Assembly (NCBI GenBank): GCA_016711215.1
Contig: JADJTL010000002.1
Coordinates: forward strand, 744,001-808,000
Length of the DNA stretch: 64,000 bases
From: Pseudomonadota bacterium
Lineage (GTDB): Bacteria; Myxococcota_A; Polyangia; GCA-2747355
Direction: 5' to 3'
Part shown: in pieces, positions 16,738-25,221 of the stretch
Numbering within the stretch: position 1 is the stretch's first letter
Layout: each line of letters opens with the position of its first letter
Notes under the pieces: model-generated
What the model was told of the DNA's origin: nothing
Databases searched by the model: none
Seen by the model: only the letters and a program-made list of their open reading frames with translations
Program-made: the position numbers and the translations under genes

Positions 16738-17824
16738 TGGCCTGCCTCTCGGCCTCTCCCGGCGCGCGGATGGCGACGCCCAGCCCGGGGCCCACAGGAA
16801 CCGTCAATTTCCCGCCACTGGCGTGGGGGCCCGGCGTCAGGTCGTCGGAGAGGAGGTTGTCGGACGCCAGCCCGCAGGACCACAGCCGCCCGGGGACGGC
16901 CGCGGCGACATGCAACGCCCCGACGCGACCGATCGAGGACTCAAAGGTCCCCGTCACCGAAACCGCCAGGCCGGCGGCCACCGCGCGGCGCGCCAGCGCC
17001 AACGTGCGCTGCAGGCCACCGCAGAGCATCGGCTTGAGCACGACGGCGTCTGCGGCGTTGCGTTGAATCACGCTGTCCAGATCCGCAGCCGAGCGCACCG
17101 CCTCATCAGCGGCGATCGGGACCGGGCTGAAGGCGCGCACCTCCACCAGGAGGTCGATGCGGTCGGCTGGTACCGGCTGCTCGACGCTCTGCAAGCCATG
17201 GCGCGCCAGCCGCTCGATCGCCGTCAGCGCCGTCGTCCGATCACCCCAGGCGCCGTTGGCGTCGAGCCGCAGCTCGCCCTGCTTGCCGATCGCGCGGCGA
17301 ATGTTCCGCACGCGCACGTCGTCCTCGTCGAGGTGGCGCACGCCGACCTTGGTCTTGAAGCAGCTGAAGCCGTCGGCTGCGGCGCGTGAGGCGTCCTCGT
17401 AGCTGTAGACCAGCGCATGGACGGGCACGTGCTCGCGGCAGGTGTCGGCGAGCAGCCGGCAAAGCGGGATCCCCTTCTCTTGGGCCAGCAGGTCGAGCAG
17501 TGCCTGGTCGAGCGCGTGCGCCGCCGACGGGGGCAGCGCGAGCTGCAGCAGCAGCGCCTCGATCTCGGCGGCACCCTCGAAGCTGCTGTTGCGCAGAGGG
17601 CCGGCGCTGGCGAGCACCGCGCGCAGGGCCTCCTCCGCCTCCTCCAAGGTATCGGGGCTGAAGCCGGGCAGCGGCGCCGCGTCGCCATAACCCCGGCGAC
17701 CCTGCCGGTCATCCAGCGCGAGGAGCAGTCCCGAGCGCTGTGCGATCGCGCCGCTGGCCGTCTGCAGCGGCTGGCAGAGGCTGAGTTCATAGCGGGTGAG
17801 CGTTCCGTGCTTGGCCTTCACCAC
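16730..17824 (-). CDS. menC: o-succinylbenzoate synthase MenC
   Basis: 364 residues, enolase superfamily (muconate-lactonising subgroup). Visible catalytic landmarks are FKTKVGV (second Lys of the Lys-x-Lys base), LDANGAWGDRTTALTAIE (metal-binding Asp and Asn), VEQPVPADRIDLL (metal-binding Glu), IAADEAVRS (metal-binding Asp-Glu) and AVVLKPMLCGGL (opposite Lys). It dehydrates SHCHC to o-succinylbenzoate. It overlaps menA upstream by 7 bp and the menE fusion downstream by 8 bp, so translation of all three is probably coupled. Confidence 0.92.
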   Translation of the reverse strand: MVKAKHGTLTRYELSLCQPLQTASGAIAQRSGLLLALDDRQGRRGYGDAAPLPGFSPDTLEEAEEALRAVLASAGPLRNSSFEGAAEIEALLLQLALPPSAAHALDQALLDLLAQEKGIPLCRLLADTCREHVPVHALVYSYEDASRAAADGFSCFKTKVGVRHLDEDDVRVRNIRRAIGKQGELRLDANGAWGDRTTALTAIERLARHGLQSVEQPVPADRIDLLVEVRAFSPVPIAADEAVRSAADLDSVIQRNAADAVVLKPMLCGGLQRTLALARRAVAAGLAVSVTGTFESSIGRVGALHVAAAVPGRLWSCGLASDNLLSDDLTPGPHASGGKLTVPVGPGLGVAIRAPGEAERQAIA

Positions 17825-18741
17825 TGGGCTCCAAGGGCGAAGAGCGCACCATACAACAGCGCCAGGCGCGCTGTCCCACCGAGGCTAGGGTTGAGTGCCG
17901 CGCCGTCGCGGCGAGACACGCGCCGCAGCTCTAGCAGGGCGGCGGGGGCCGCCAGGCCAACCCATAGCACCCCGGGCGGGAGGCGATCGAGGGCCACCGC
18001 GACCGGCGGCGCCAGGAAGGCGAGGGCCAGCAGCAGCGCATACTCCAGGCGGCAGGCGCGCGCCCCCCAGCGCACGGCGAGGGTGCGCTTGCCGGCCTGC
18101 GCATCGGTCTGCCGATCGCGCAGGTTGTTGACCACGAGGATCGCCGTACAGAGGGCCCCGGGCCCGATCGCCGCCCAGCCCAGCCCCGGCAGCCAGCGCT
18201 GGGCCTGCACGAGCGCCGTCCCGCCGACCGCCACGGGACCGAAGAAGAGCGCGACCACCAGGTCGCCGAGCCCAAGATAGCCGAAGGGCAAGGGGCCCCC
18301 GGTGTAGGTCAGGCCGCAGAGGATCCCCGCCAGGCCGATGGCGACGATCGGCCAGCCGCCGCGCCAGACGAGGTAGCTGCCGACGACCGCGGCGGCGGCG
18401 AAGACCAGGGCCGCCGCCAGCATCACCCGCCGAGGCGCGACCCAGCCCTGTTGGGTCACGCGCGGCGGACCGAGCCGCGCCGCGGTGTCCGCCCCACGCC
18501 GCCAATCGGAGTAGTCATTGGCCAGGTTGGCGCCGATCTGCAGCAGCAACGCGGCGAGCAGCGCGGCCAGCGCCGAGGGCCAATGCGCCGCGCCGGCGGC
18601 GGCCGCCAAGCCGCTGCCGACGAGCACCGGGCTGATCGCCGCGCCGAAGGTGCGTGGGCGCGCCGCCAGCCACCACAGGCGCCAGCCGCTGGGCCCGGGG
18701 CTCGACCCGGCGCTGCCGAGGGAAGACCCGGGGAGGCTCAT
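17818..18741 (-). CDS. menA: 1,4-dihydroxy-2-naphthoate polyprenyltransferase MenA
   Basis: 307 residues with about eight or nine membrane helices. The two Asp-rich motifs of UbiA-superfamily prenyltransferases are present: NLANDYSDWRRGADTA (about 78-93) and VNNLRDRQTDAQAGKRTLAVR. RTFGAAISPVLVGSGLA near the N-terminus is typical of MenA. It joins the polyprenyl tail to DHNA at the inner membrane. Its prenyl donor would be made by the synthase domain of the MenE fusion two genes downstream. Overlaps menB by 4 bp (ATGA type) and menC by 7 bp. Confidence 0.93.
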   Translation of the reverse strand: MSLPGSSLGSAGSSPGPSGWRLWWLAARPRTFGAAISPVLVGSGLAAAAGAAHWPSALAALLAALLLQIGANLANDYSDWRRGADTAARLGPPRVTQQGWVAPRRVMLAAALVFAAAAVVGSYLVWRGGWPIVAIGLAGILCGLTYTGGPLPFGYLGLGDLVVALFFGPVAVGGTALVQAQRWLPGLGWAAIGPGALCTAILVVNNLRDRQTDAQAGKRTLAVRWGARACRLEYALLLALAFLAPPVAVALDRLPPGVLWVGLAAPAALLELRRVSRRDGAALNPSLGGTARLALLYGALFALGAQW

Positions 18742-19556
18742 GGCATCCGCGGGAACTTACGAAAGTTTGGTGGCCGCTTCTCCAGGTAGGCGTTGCGTCC
18801 CTCCTGGCCCTCCGCCGTCTGATAGAAGAGCATCGTCGCGTTGCCGGCGAGCTCTTGCAGTCCAGCCTGCCCGTCGAGCTCCGCGTTGAACGCTGACTTG
18901 AGCAGCCGCAAGGCCGTCGGCGAGTGCGCCAGCATCTCGCGACACCACTGAACGGTCTCCTGCTCGAGGCGCTCGAGCGGCACGACAGTGTTGACCAGGC
19001 CGAGCTGCAGCGCCTGCTGCGCATTGTACTGGCGGCAGAGAAACCAGATCTCGCGCGCCTTCTTCTGCCCCACGACGCGCGCGAGGTAGCTCGCTCCGAA
19101 GCCGCCATCGAAGCTGCCGACGCGCGGCCCGGTCTGGCCGAAGATCGCGTTCTCCGCGGCGATCGTCAGGTCGCAGACCAGGTGCAGCACCTGACCGCCG
19201 CCGATCGCGTAGCCCGCGACCATCGCCACCACCGGCTTCGGGCAGCTGCGAATCAAGCGCTGCAGGTCGAGCACGTTGAGGCGCGGCAGGCCGTCGTCGC
19301 CGAGATAGCCGCGATCGCCGCGCACGCGCTGGTCGCCCCCCGAGCAGAAGGCCAGGTCGCCCTTGCCGCAGAGGATGATCACCCCCGTCGCCTGATCGTC
19401 GCGCGCGTCGATCAGCGCGGCGATCAGCTGCATCACCGTCTGCGGGCGAAAGGCGTTGCGCACCTCGGGACGATTAATCGTCAGCTTGGCAATGCCCTCG
19501 GCCTTCTCGTACTCGATGTCGGAGTAGTCCCGCACCCGCTCCCAAGCGATCGTCAT
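18738..19556 (-). CDS. menB: 1,4-dihydroxy-2-naphthoyl-CoA synthase MenB
   Basis: 272 residues, crotonase fold. AKLTINRPEVRNAFRPQTV, FCSGGDQRVRGDRGY (oxyanion-hole Gly-Gly-Asp), VAGYAIGGGQVLHLVCDLTI and FGQTGPRVGSFDGGFGASYL are all classic MenB segments; the latter contains the Asp used in ring closure. The tail EGRNAYLEKRPPNFRKFPRMP is also the standard MenB ending. It cyclises OSB-CoA to DHNA-CoA. No dedicated DHNA-CoA hydrolase is obvious in the operon; the hotdog protein at the window start is far away. Overlaps menD and menA by 4 bp each. Confidence 0.95.
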   Translation of the reverse strand: MTIAWERVRDYSDIEYEKAEGIAKLTINRPEVRNAFRPQTVMQLIAALIDARDDQATGVIILCGKGDLAFCSGGDQRVRGDRGYLGDDGLPRLNVLDLQRLIRSCPKPVVAMVAGYAIGGGQVLHLVCDLTIAAENAIFGQTGPRVGSFDGGFGASYLARVVGQKKAREIWFLCRQYNAQQALQLGLVNTVVPLERLEQETVQWCREMLAHSPTALRLLKSAFNAELDGQAGLQELAGNATMLFYQTAEGQEGRNAYLEKRPPNFRKFPRMP

Positions 19557-21442
19557 GATGCCTCCTCGTGCTCAACACGCAGCCCGGCCAGCGCGTCGCT
19601 GACGGCCGTCAATACGCGGCGGTGACGCGCGACGCTCTCCTCGCGGTCGATCGTCACCTCGACCACGCCAACGCCCGGGGAGCGCAGCTCCTGCCGCAGC
19701 GCGACTGGCAGCGCCGCGCTCGACTGCACGGCCTGCCAGCGCGCTCCGACAGCCGCGCAGAGCGCCTTCAGCGCCAGCCGCTGCGGCGCGAGAAAGAGAC
19801 TGCTGAAGGCCGTCGGATGGGCGGCGATCGGCAGGTACTCGAAGATCCCACCGCCACCGTTGGCGACCACGACCAGCGTCAGATCGATGCCGAGCTGGGC
19901 CACCGCGGCCAGCCCGCCGAGATCATGCACCAGCGCCAGATCGCCGAGCAGGCCGACGACACGGGTGGCGGAGGCCTCGGACCCGCTGCCCGCGTCCAAG
20001 GCCCAGGCCAAGCCACCCGCGCTGGCCACGGTGCCGTCGATGCCGTTGGCGCCGCGGTTGGCGCTGACGAGGAGCGCGCCGGCGCCGCGACCGCCGAAGG
20101 TCTCCAGATCACGGATCGGCATGCTGCTCGCGACATGCAGCGCAGCGCGTATAGGCAGTGCCGCGAGCAGCGCACGGATGACCCCCGCCTCCCACAGTCC
20201 CTCCTCGGCGTGCGTCGCGAGCAGCGCGCCCGCCGTGGCCTCCACGCGCGCCCAGCGCTGCCACCAGGCCCTGGCGCTCGGGGCGGGCGGACCGTCCTCC
20301 GCGACGCGGGTCGCGAGCGCGCGGCAGAGCGCGCCGGGGGCTGCCGCGATCAGCGTCTCGGCGCCGCGGCTCGGATCATGCCACTGTCCGCCCTCGTCGA
20401 TCAGCAGCGTCCGGCCGGCGGCGTGTCGCTCGAGCCAGCGTTGCACGGCCTTCGAGGTCGGCGTACGGCCCAGGCGCAGGACCAGCTCGGGCGCGAGCCA
20501 GTCGCCGACGGGCGCGGTGGCGAGCGCGGCATCCGCGCAGGTGATCAGCTGCGGACGCGCGCTGGCCCCGAAGCGCGCGGGCGCGGCCGCGTCGACCAAC
20601 AGCGGCCAGCTCAACGCGGCGGCGAGCGCGGCCAGGGACTGCGTCAGCTCGAGCAGCGCCGCGCTGCCCAGGCCCCCGTGCGCCGCTGGCTCGATCGGGC
20701 CGCAGACGATCGCCCCGCGCGGGCACGCGCGCAGCCGCGCGGCCAGGGCGCCAATCGCGGCGTCGTCGAGCTGGCGCCGCCCATGGACCAGCCGCGTGGG
20801 GCGGGTTGAGGCCGCGTCGCCGCCGCCCGGCGTGCGGCAGCCGCTCGCCTCGAGCTCGGGGAGCCAGAGCGGCTCGCGGAAGGGCACGTTGAGGTGGACC
20901 GCGCCGCCCGGCGCGAGGTGGGCGTGGTGCCAGGCCTGTGCGGCGAGCTGGCGCCACCAGGCGGCGGGTTGCTGCGCCTGCGGTGCCTCGAGCGCGAACG
21001 ACCAGCGCGCGTAGCCGGCGAAGAAGCGCTGCTGGTCGATCGCCTGCGGCGCTCCACACTGCTGCAACTCGGCAGGGCGATCGGCGCTGAGCAGCAGCAG
21101 CGGTATCGCGCTCTGCGCGGCCTCGACGACGGCCGGCCAGGCATGTGCGAGGGCGCTGCCAGAGGTGCATAGAAAGGCCGCTGCGCGGCCGTGGGCCCGC
21201 GCGGCCCCCAGCGCCACGAAGGCGGCTGCGCGTTCGTCGAGCACGGTCTGCAGCCGCAGGTCGGCCGACGCGGCAGCCAAGGAGAAGGCCAGCGCGAGCG
21301 GCGCGCTCCGGGAGCCGGGGCAAACCACCACCTCGCGCAGGCCGCAATCGACCAGGCCGCCGACCAGCGCCAGCGCTGCGTCGCGGTTGGCGCGGGCGTG
21401 TGCCGCCAACGCGCCGGCGGGTTGCTCAGCCTCGAGGGGCAT
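19553..21442 (-). CDS. menD: SEPHCHC synthase MenD
   Basis: 629 residues from ATG 21442, which overlaps the menF stop in an ATGA junction; the frame is open further upstream but that part lies antiphase inside menF. ThDP-dependent fold: N-terminal GLREVVVCPGSRSAPLALA with the MenD Cys-Pro-Gly-Ser-Arg-Ser motif, QTVLDERAAAFVALG (Glu that activates ThDP), LLLSADRPAELQQCGAPQAIDQ, and a C-terminal cofactor segment GLLGDLALVHDLGGL followed by VVVANGGGGIFEYLP. It condenses isochorismate with 2-oxoglutarate. Full length for the family. Confidence 0.94.
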   Translation of the reverse strand: MPLEAEQPAGALAAHARANRDAALALVGGLVDCGLREVVVCPGSRSAPLALAFSLAAASADLRLQTVLDERAAAFVALGAARAHGRAAAFLCTSGSALAHAWPAVVEAAQSAIPLLLLSADRPAELQQCGAPQAIDQQRFFAGYARWSFALEAPQAQQPAAWWRQLAAQAWHHAHLAPGGAVHLNVPFREPLWLPELEASGCRTPGGGDAASTRPTRLVHGRRQLDDAAIGALAARLRACPRGAIVCGPIEPAAHGGLGSAALLELTQSLAALAAALSWPLLVDAAAPARFGASARPQLITCADAALATAPVGDWLAPELVLRLGRTPTSKAVQRWLERHAAGRTLLIDEGGQWHDPSRGAETLIAAAPGALCRALATRVAEDGPPAPSARAWWQRWARVEATAGALLATHAEEGLWEAGVIRALLAALPIRAALHVASSMPIRDLETFGGRGAGALLVSANRGANGIDGTVASAGGLAWALDAGSGSEASATRVVGLLGDLALVHDLGGLAAVAQLGIDLTLVVVANGGGGIFEYLPIAAHPTAFSSLFLAPQRLALKALCAAVGARWQAVQSSAALPVALRQELRSPGVGVVEVTIDREESVARHRRVLTAVSDALAGLRVEHEEAS

Positions 21443-22962
21443 CAGCTCGGCTCCGTCCAGGCCAGCGCCTCGGCGATCGTGCGCAGCTTGAGCCGCGTCT
21501 CCTCCCACTCGCCGAGCGGCGTCGAGCGCTGGGTCAAGCCGGCGCCAGCGAAGGCCCAGAGCTGGTCCTCGCGCGAGAGCGCGCAGCGCAGCGCGACGAC
21601 GAAATGGCCATCCCCGCCCAAGTCGCACCAGCCGAGCGGTCCGGCGTACCACCCGCGCTCGATGCCTTCGTGCCGCGCCAGCCAACCCAACGCCGCCTCG
21701 GTTGGCCAGCCCGCGACGGCGGGGGTCGGGTGCAGCTCCGCGACGAGCTGTAGCACGTGCGCGGGTCGCGCCAGCCGCCCGCGCAGCGGCGTCTCGAGGT
21801 GCTGCAGCAGCGGAAGCTTGCGCACCTGGGGTTGCGCTGCCAGCGTCAGCTCGCCGCACCATGGTCGCAGCGCCTGCTTGATCGCGCGCACGACCAGGCG
21901 GTGCTCGGCTCGCTCCTTGACGCTCGCCGCCAACGCCTGCGCCGCGTCTTCATCGCGGCTCGGGTCACCATGGCGCGCGCCCGTCCCGGCCAGCGCGACG
22001 GTCGACACCTGGTCGCCGCGTAGCTCGACCAGCGTCTCCGGACTGGCGCCGAACAAGATCGAGCCATCGGCGCGGCCCAGCGCGTAGATCGTGCAGTCAC
22101 CGTAGTCGCGCCGCAGGCGCGACAGCGTGCCCCAGAGGTCGGCGTGCCGCCCTCCCCTGGCAGCCCAGTGGGCCGCGCGCGCGAGGACGATCTTATGGGC
22201 CTCACCGCCAGCGATGTCGGCGCAGGCGCGCCGGGCCTGCGCGAGCCAGGCCTCCGGCGCCGGCAGCAGGCTGTCATGCGGCGTTGCCTGGGCGGCGCGC
22301 GTCTGCTGAGCGCTGCGCAGCGGCAGCGGCGTCGGCGCGTTGGCGCGGGCGCTCGCCGCTGCTGCCGCCGCCTCGATGCGCGCGCGTTGCTGCTCGAGGC
22401 GAGCGATCACGTCGCCAGCGCTGGCGCCACTGGCGACTGCCTCGCTCAGCACCAGCAGGAGCGGTCCACGCTCCTGCCTCGCCAGCAGGACGCTGGGCAG
22501 CACCAAGCGGCCGTTGGGCCAGCCGCGCCAGGGTCCACCCGCGTCCGCTCCCTCCGGTCGTGCCGTCTGCCCGAAGGCGAAGCCGCCGAGCAGGAAGGGC
22601 AGGCCCTCTTCCGCCGTGGCCGGCGTGCCGGCCGTGGCGAGCTGGGTCGTGCGCAGCGCCAGCGTCACAGCGGCGGCCCGCGCTTGCGCGAGCCGCTGCG
22701 GATCCGGCGCCACGAGCACCTCGGCGGCCTGCCCCAAGCCAGCGAAGCAGCGCCCTGTGCGGCCATCACGCCAAAGAAAGAAGTCCTCGCCTGGCCGCTG
22801 GAGCGCGCGCGCCACGACCCACGGGTCGCAGGTCGGCAGGCGCCGGATCAGCCTCAGATAGGCCGGCGCCTCGGGGCGCGCCTGCGCCAGAGCGTGGCGC
22901 ACGGCGTCGGCGACGTCGTTGCCGACGGGCTCCGGGGTGGCTGATTGCATGGGTAGGTACAT
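21442..22962 (-). CDS. menF: isochorismate synthase MenF
   Basis: About 506 residues from ATG 22962. The start is uncertain: TTG 23022 and ATG 22950 are in frame and none has a strong ribosome-binding site. Chorismate-binding fold with GEAHKIVLARA (residue about 240), CTIYALGRADGSILFGASPETLVEL, TVALAGTGARHGDPSRDEDAAQALAASVKERAEHRLVV (the Gly-Thr and Glu-His metal/substrate residues), VLQLVAELHPTPAVAGWPTEAAL and WYAGPLGWCDLGGDGHFVVALRCAL. It isomerises chorismate to isochorismate, the entry to the men pathway. First men gene of the run, 116 bp after tyrS. Confidence 0.92.
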   Translation of the reverse strand: MYLPMQSATPEPVGNDVADAVRHALAQARPEAPAYLRLIRRLPTCDPWVVARALQRPGEDFFLWRDGRTGRCFAGLGQAAEVLVAPDPQRLAQARAAAVTLALRTTQLATAGTPATAEEGLPFLLGGFAFGQTARPEGADAGGPWRGWPNGRLVLPSVLLARQERGPLLLVLSEAVASGASAGDVIARLEQQRARIEAAAAAASARANAPTPLPLRSAQQTRAAQATPHDSLLPAPEAWLAQARRACADIAGGEAHKIVLARAAHWAARGGRHADLWGTLSRLRRDYGDCTIYALGRADGSILFGASPETLVELRGDQVSTVALAGTGARHGDPSRDEDAAQALAASVKERAEHRLVVRAIKQALRPWCGELTLAAQPQVRKLPLLQHLETPLRGRLARPAHVLQLVAELHPTPAVAGWPTEAALGWLARHEGIERGWYAGPLGWCDLGGDGHFVVALRCALSREDQLWAFAGAGLTQRSTPLGEWEETRLKLRTIAEALAWTEPS

Positions 22963-23078
22963 CGGCCGAAACACATCCGAGACGAGGGCGCCGCCAGCGA
23001 CACAGGGCGCCAAGGCACTCAAGTCTCGACGATCTAGCGGTTTGCCGCACGCGCTTCAAGCGCAAAGCGGGCTCGGCG

Positions 23079-24347
23079 CTACCGCAGGCTGACGCGGCGA
23101 AAGCGCCGCTTGCCGACCTTGAGCAGGTAGCTGCCGCCGCGCTCCAGCGTCGCCGCAGCGTCGCTGACCCGAACCCCGTCGAGCTGAACACCGCCCTGCG
23201 ACACCACCCGCCGCGCCTCCCCGTTGCTGCCGCAGAGGCCCGCGGCGACCAGCACCCGCGAAAGGAAGGGCTGCACCTCCCCGAGCGTCAGCTCGACGTG
23301 ATCGACCGCATCGGGCTCGCCACGCTCTCCGCCGCCGGCCGGGTGCAGCCGCTCGAACTCCTCGGCCGCGCCGGTCGCCGCCGCTTCGCCGTGGTAGCGT
23401 GCGGTCAGCTCCAGCGCCAGCAGCCGCTTCGCCTGCTTCGGATGCAGCTCGCGCCGCCGCGCCAGCTCGCTGCCGTCGACGGCCGAGAGCATGGCGTAGT
23501 AGTGCCACATCAGCGGATCCGAGCTGCTCATCAGCTTGCCGAACATGCCCTGCTCGCCGCCCGGCGGATCTTCGACGCCGATGTAGTTGCCGAGCGACTT
23601 GGACATCTTTTCACCGACGAGCTGGCCCGCCTCGAGGACACCATCGGTGCCGATCAGCAGCTCGGTCGTGAGGATGACCTGGGGGGTCAGGCCATACTCC
23701 TTCATCACATCGCGACCGACGTTGAGGTTGAAGAGCTGATCGCTGCCGCCGAGCTCGACGTCGGCCCGCAGCTGCACCGAGTCGTAGGCCTGGAGCAGGG
23801 GATAGAGGAACTCGTGCAGCGCGATCGGCTGCCCGCCACGATAGCGTGTCTGGAAGTCGTTGCGCTCGAGCAAGCGGGCCACCGTATAGGTCGCCGCCAG
23901 CCGCACGAGCTGCTCGGCGCTCAACGAGCCGAGCCAGCTGCTGTTGAAGACGATCTCGGTGCGCGCGGGATCGAGGATCTTCCCCAGCTGTCGCTGATAG
24001 GTCACAGCGTTGCGCTCCACGTCGCCGCGCGAGAGCGGCGGGCGCGTGGCGTTCTTCCCCGTCGGGTCGCCGATCATCGCCGTGAAGTCGCCGATGACAA
24101 AGACGACGCGATGCCCCAGGTCCTGAAACTGCCGCATCTTGCGCATCACGACCGTGTGGCCGAGGTGCAGGTCGGGGGCCGTCGGGTCGAAGCCGCATTT
24201 GACGCAGAGCGGTCGGTCGGCCGCCAAGAGCGCCGCCAGCGGCCCGCGCATGTCGGCCCAGACCCGTGGGACGACGCCCCGTTGGAGCAGGGCGAGCTGC
24301 GCCTCGACGGCCTCCGCGTTCGGCTCTGCAGGCTTCAGAGACCCCAC
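23079..24347 (-). CDS. tyrS: tyrosine-tRNA ligase (TyrZ-like)
   Basis: 422 residues, class I synthetase. CGFDPTAPDLHLGHTVV contains the HIGH-like His-Leu-Gly-His. IGDFTAMIGDPTGKNATRPPL follows. LGGSDQLFNLNVGRDVM is the Tyr/tRNA acceptor region, and VGEKMSKSLGNYIGVEDPPGG holds KMSKS; the wording is that of the TyrZ subgroup. The C-terminal S4 domain (VLVAAGLCGSNGEARRVVSQ ... LLKVGKRRF) is present. Charges tRNA-Tyr. It sits between ymdB (61 bp upstream) and menF (116 bp downstream) on the same strand. Confidence 0.95.
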   Translation of the reverse strand: MGSLKPAEPNAEAVEAQLALLQRGVVPRVWADMRGPLAALLAADRPLCVKCGFDPTAPDLHLGHTVVMRKMRQFQDLGHRVVFVIGDFTAMIGDPTGKNATRPPLSRGDVERNAVTYQRQLGKILDPARTEIVFNSSWLGSLSAEQLVRLAATYTVARLLERNDFQTRYRGGQPIALHEFLYPLLQAYDSVQLRADVELGGSDQLFNLNVGRDVMKEYGLTPQVILTTELLIGTDGVLEAGQLVGEKMSKSLGNYIGVEDPPGGEQGMFGKLMSSSDPLMWHYYAMLSAVDGSELARRRELHPKQAKRLLALELTARYHGEAAATGAAEEFERLHPAGGGERGEPDAVDHVELTLGEVQPFLSRVLVAAGLCGSNGEARRVVSQGGVQLDGVRVSDAAATLERGGSYLLKVGKRRFRRVSLR

Positions 24348-24408
24348 TGCTCACCCCCGTCCGGACGCGCGGCGCGGCGCTGGCGCTGCTGGCAGCGCGC
24401 CGCGCGCG

Positions 24409-25221
24409 CTAGCTCAGGCGCCGGCAGACGCGCTCAATCGCGCGTGCGCGTCCGCTGGCGACCTCGATCTCGATCAACGCGCCGCAGAGCCTGACATCGT
24501 GCTCAGCCACCGCGAAGCGCGTCGGCCGCAGCGTGAGAAAGCGCTCGAGCACGAGCTCCTTGCGCGTGCCAATCACCGAGTCGTAGGGCCCCGTCATGCC
24601 CAGATCCGTCAAGTAGGCGGTTCCCCCGGGCAGGACCTCCTCGTCAGCGGTCTGCACGTGCGTATGCGTGCCGACCACGGCGCTGACCTTGCCGTCCAAG
24701 AACCAGCCCAGCGCGCGCTTCTCGCTGGTCGCCTCCGCGTGCATGTCGACGACAATGATCGGCGTGCGCTCGCGCAGCGCTGCGATCGCTTCGCGCGCCG
24801 CCTCGAAGGGGCTCGGCACGGGGTCCATGAACACGCGGCCCTGCAGGTTGAGGACGGCGACCTCGACCCCGGCCGGGCTGCTGCAGATCGTGCTACCCGC
24901 GCCCGGCGTGCCCGCGGGGAAGTTATAAGGACGAAGGATGCGCGCGCGCTGCCCTTCGAGCAGCGCCTCGGCTTCCTTGAAGCGCCAGGTGTGATTGCCG
25001 CCGGTCAGGACGGCGATCGGCAAGGCCAGCAGCTCAGCGGCAGTGTCGGCCGTGATGCCGTTGCCGCCGGCGACGTTCTCGGCATTGGCGATGACGAGCC
25101 CGATGCCCAGCTCCTCGATCAGCGCGGGCAGCAGGCGCTTGACCGCGCTCCGCCCCGGCCCGCCGACGATGTCGCCGATGCAGAGGACCTTCAGCGTGGG
25201 TGCCGCGCTCGGCGTGCTCAC
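24409..25221 (-). CDS. ymdB: YmdB-family metallophosphatase
   Basis: 270 residues, TIGR00282/YmdB family. LKVLCIGDIVGGPGR (metal-binding Asp), IANAENVAGGNGIT (Asn, Glu), VLTGGNHTW (Gly-Asn-His), IIVVDMHAEATSEKRALGW (His, Glu) and VVGTHTHVQTAD (His-x-His) give the complete dinuclear metal site. B. subtilis YmdB is a 2',3'-cyclic-nucleotide phosphodiesterase acting in biofilm and RNA control. It overlaps rny by 4 bp; this rny-ymdB pairing is also conserved in Firmicutes and suggests a shared RNA-turnover role. Confidence 0.92.
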   Translation of the reverse strand: MSTPSAAPTLKVLCIGDIVGGPGRSAVKRLLPALIEELGIGLVIANAENVAGGNGITADTAAELLALPIAVLTGGNHTWRFKEAEALLEGQRARILRPYNFPAGTPGAGSTICSSPAGVEVAVLNLQGRVFMDPVPSPFEAAREAIAALRERTPIIVVDMHAEATSEKRALGWFLDGKVSAVVGTHTHVQTADEEVLPGGTAYLTDLGMTGPYDSVIGTRKELVLERFLTLRPTRFAVAEHDVRLCGALIEIEVASGRARAIERVCRRLS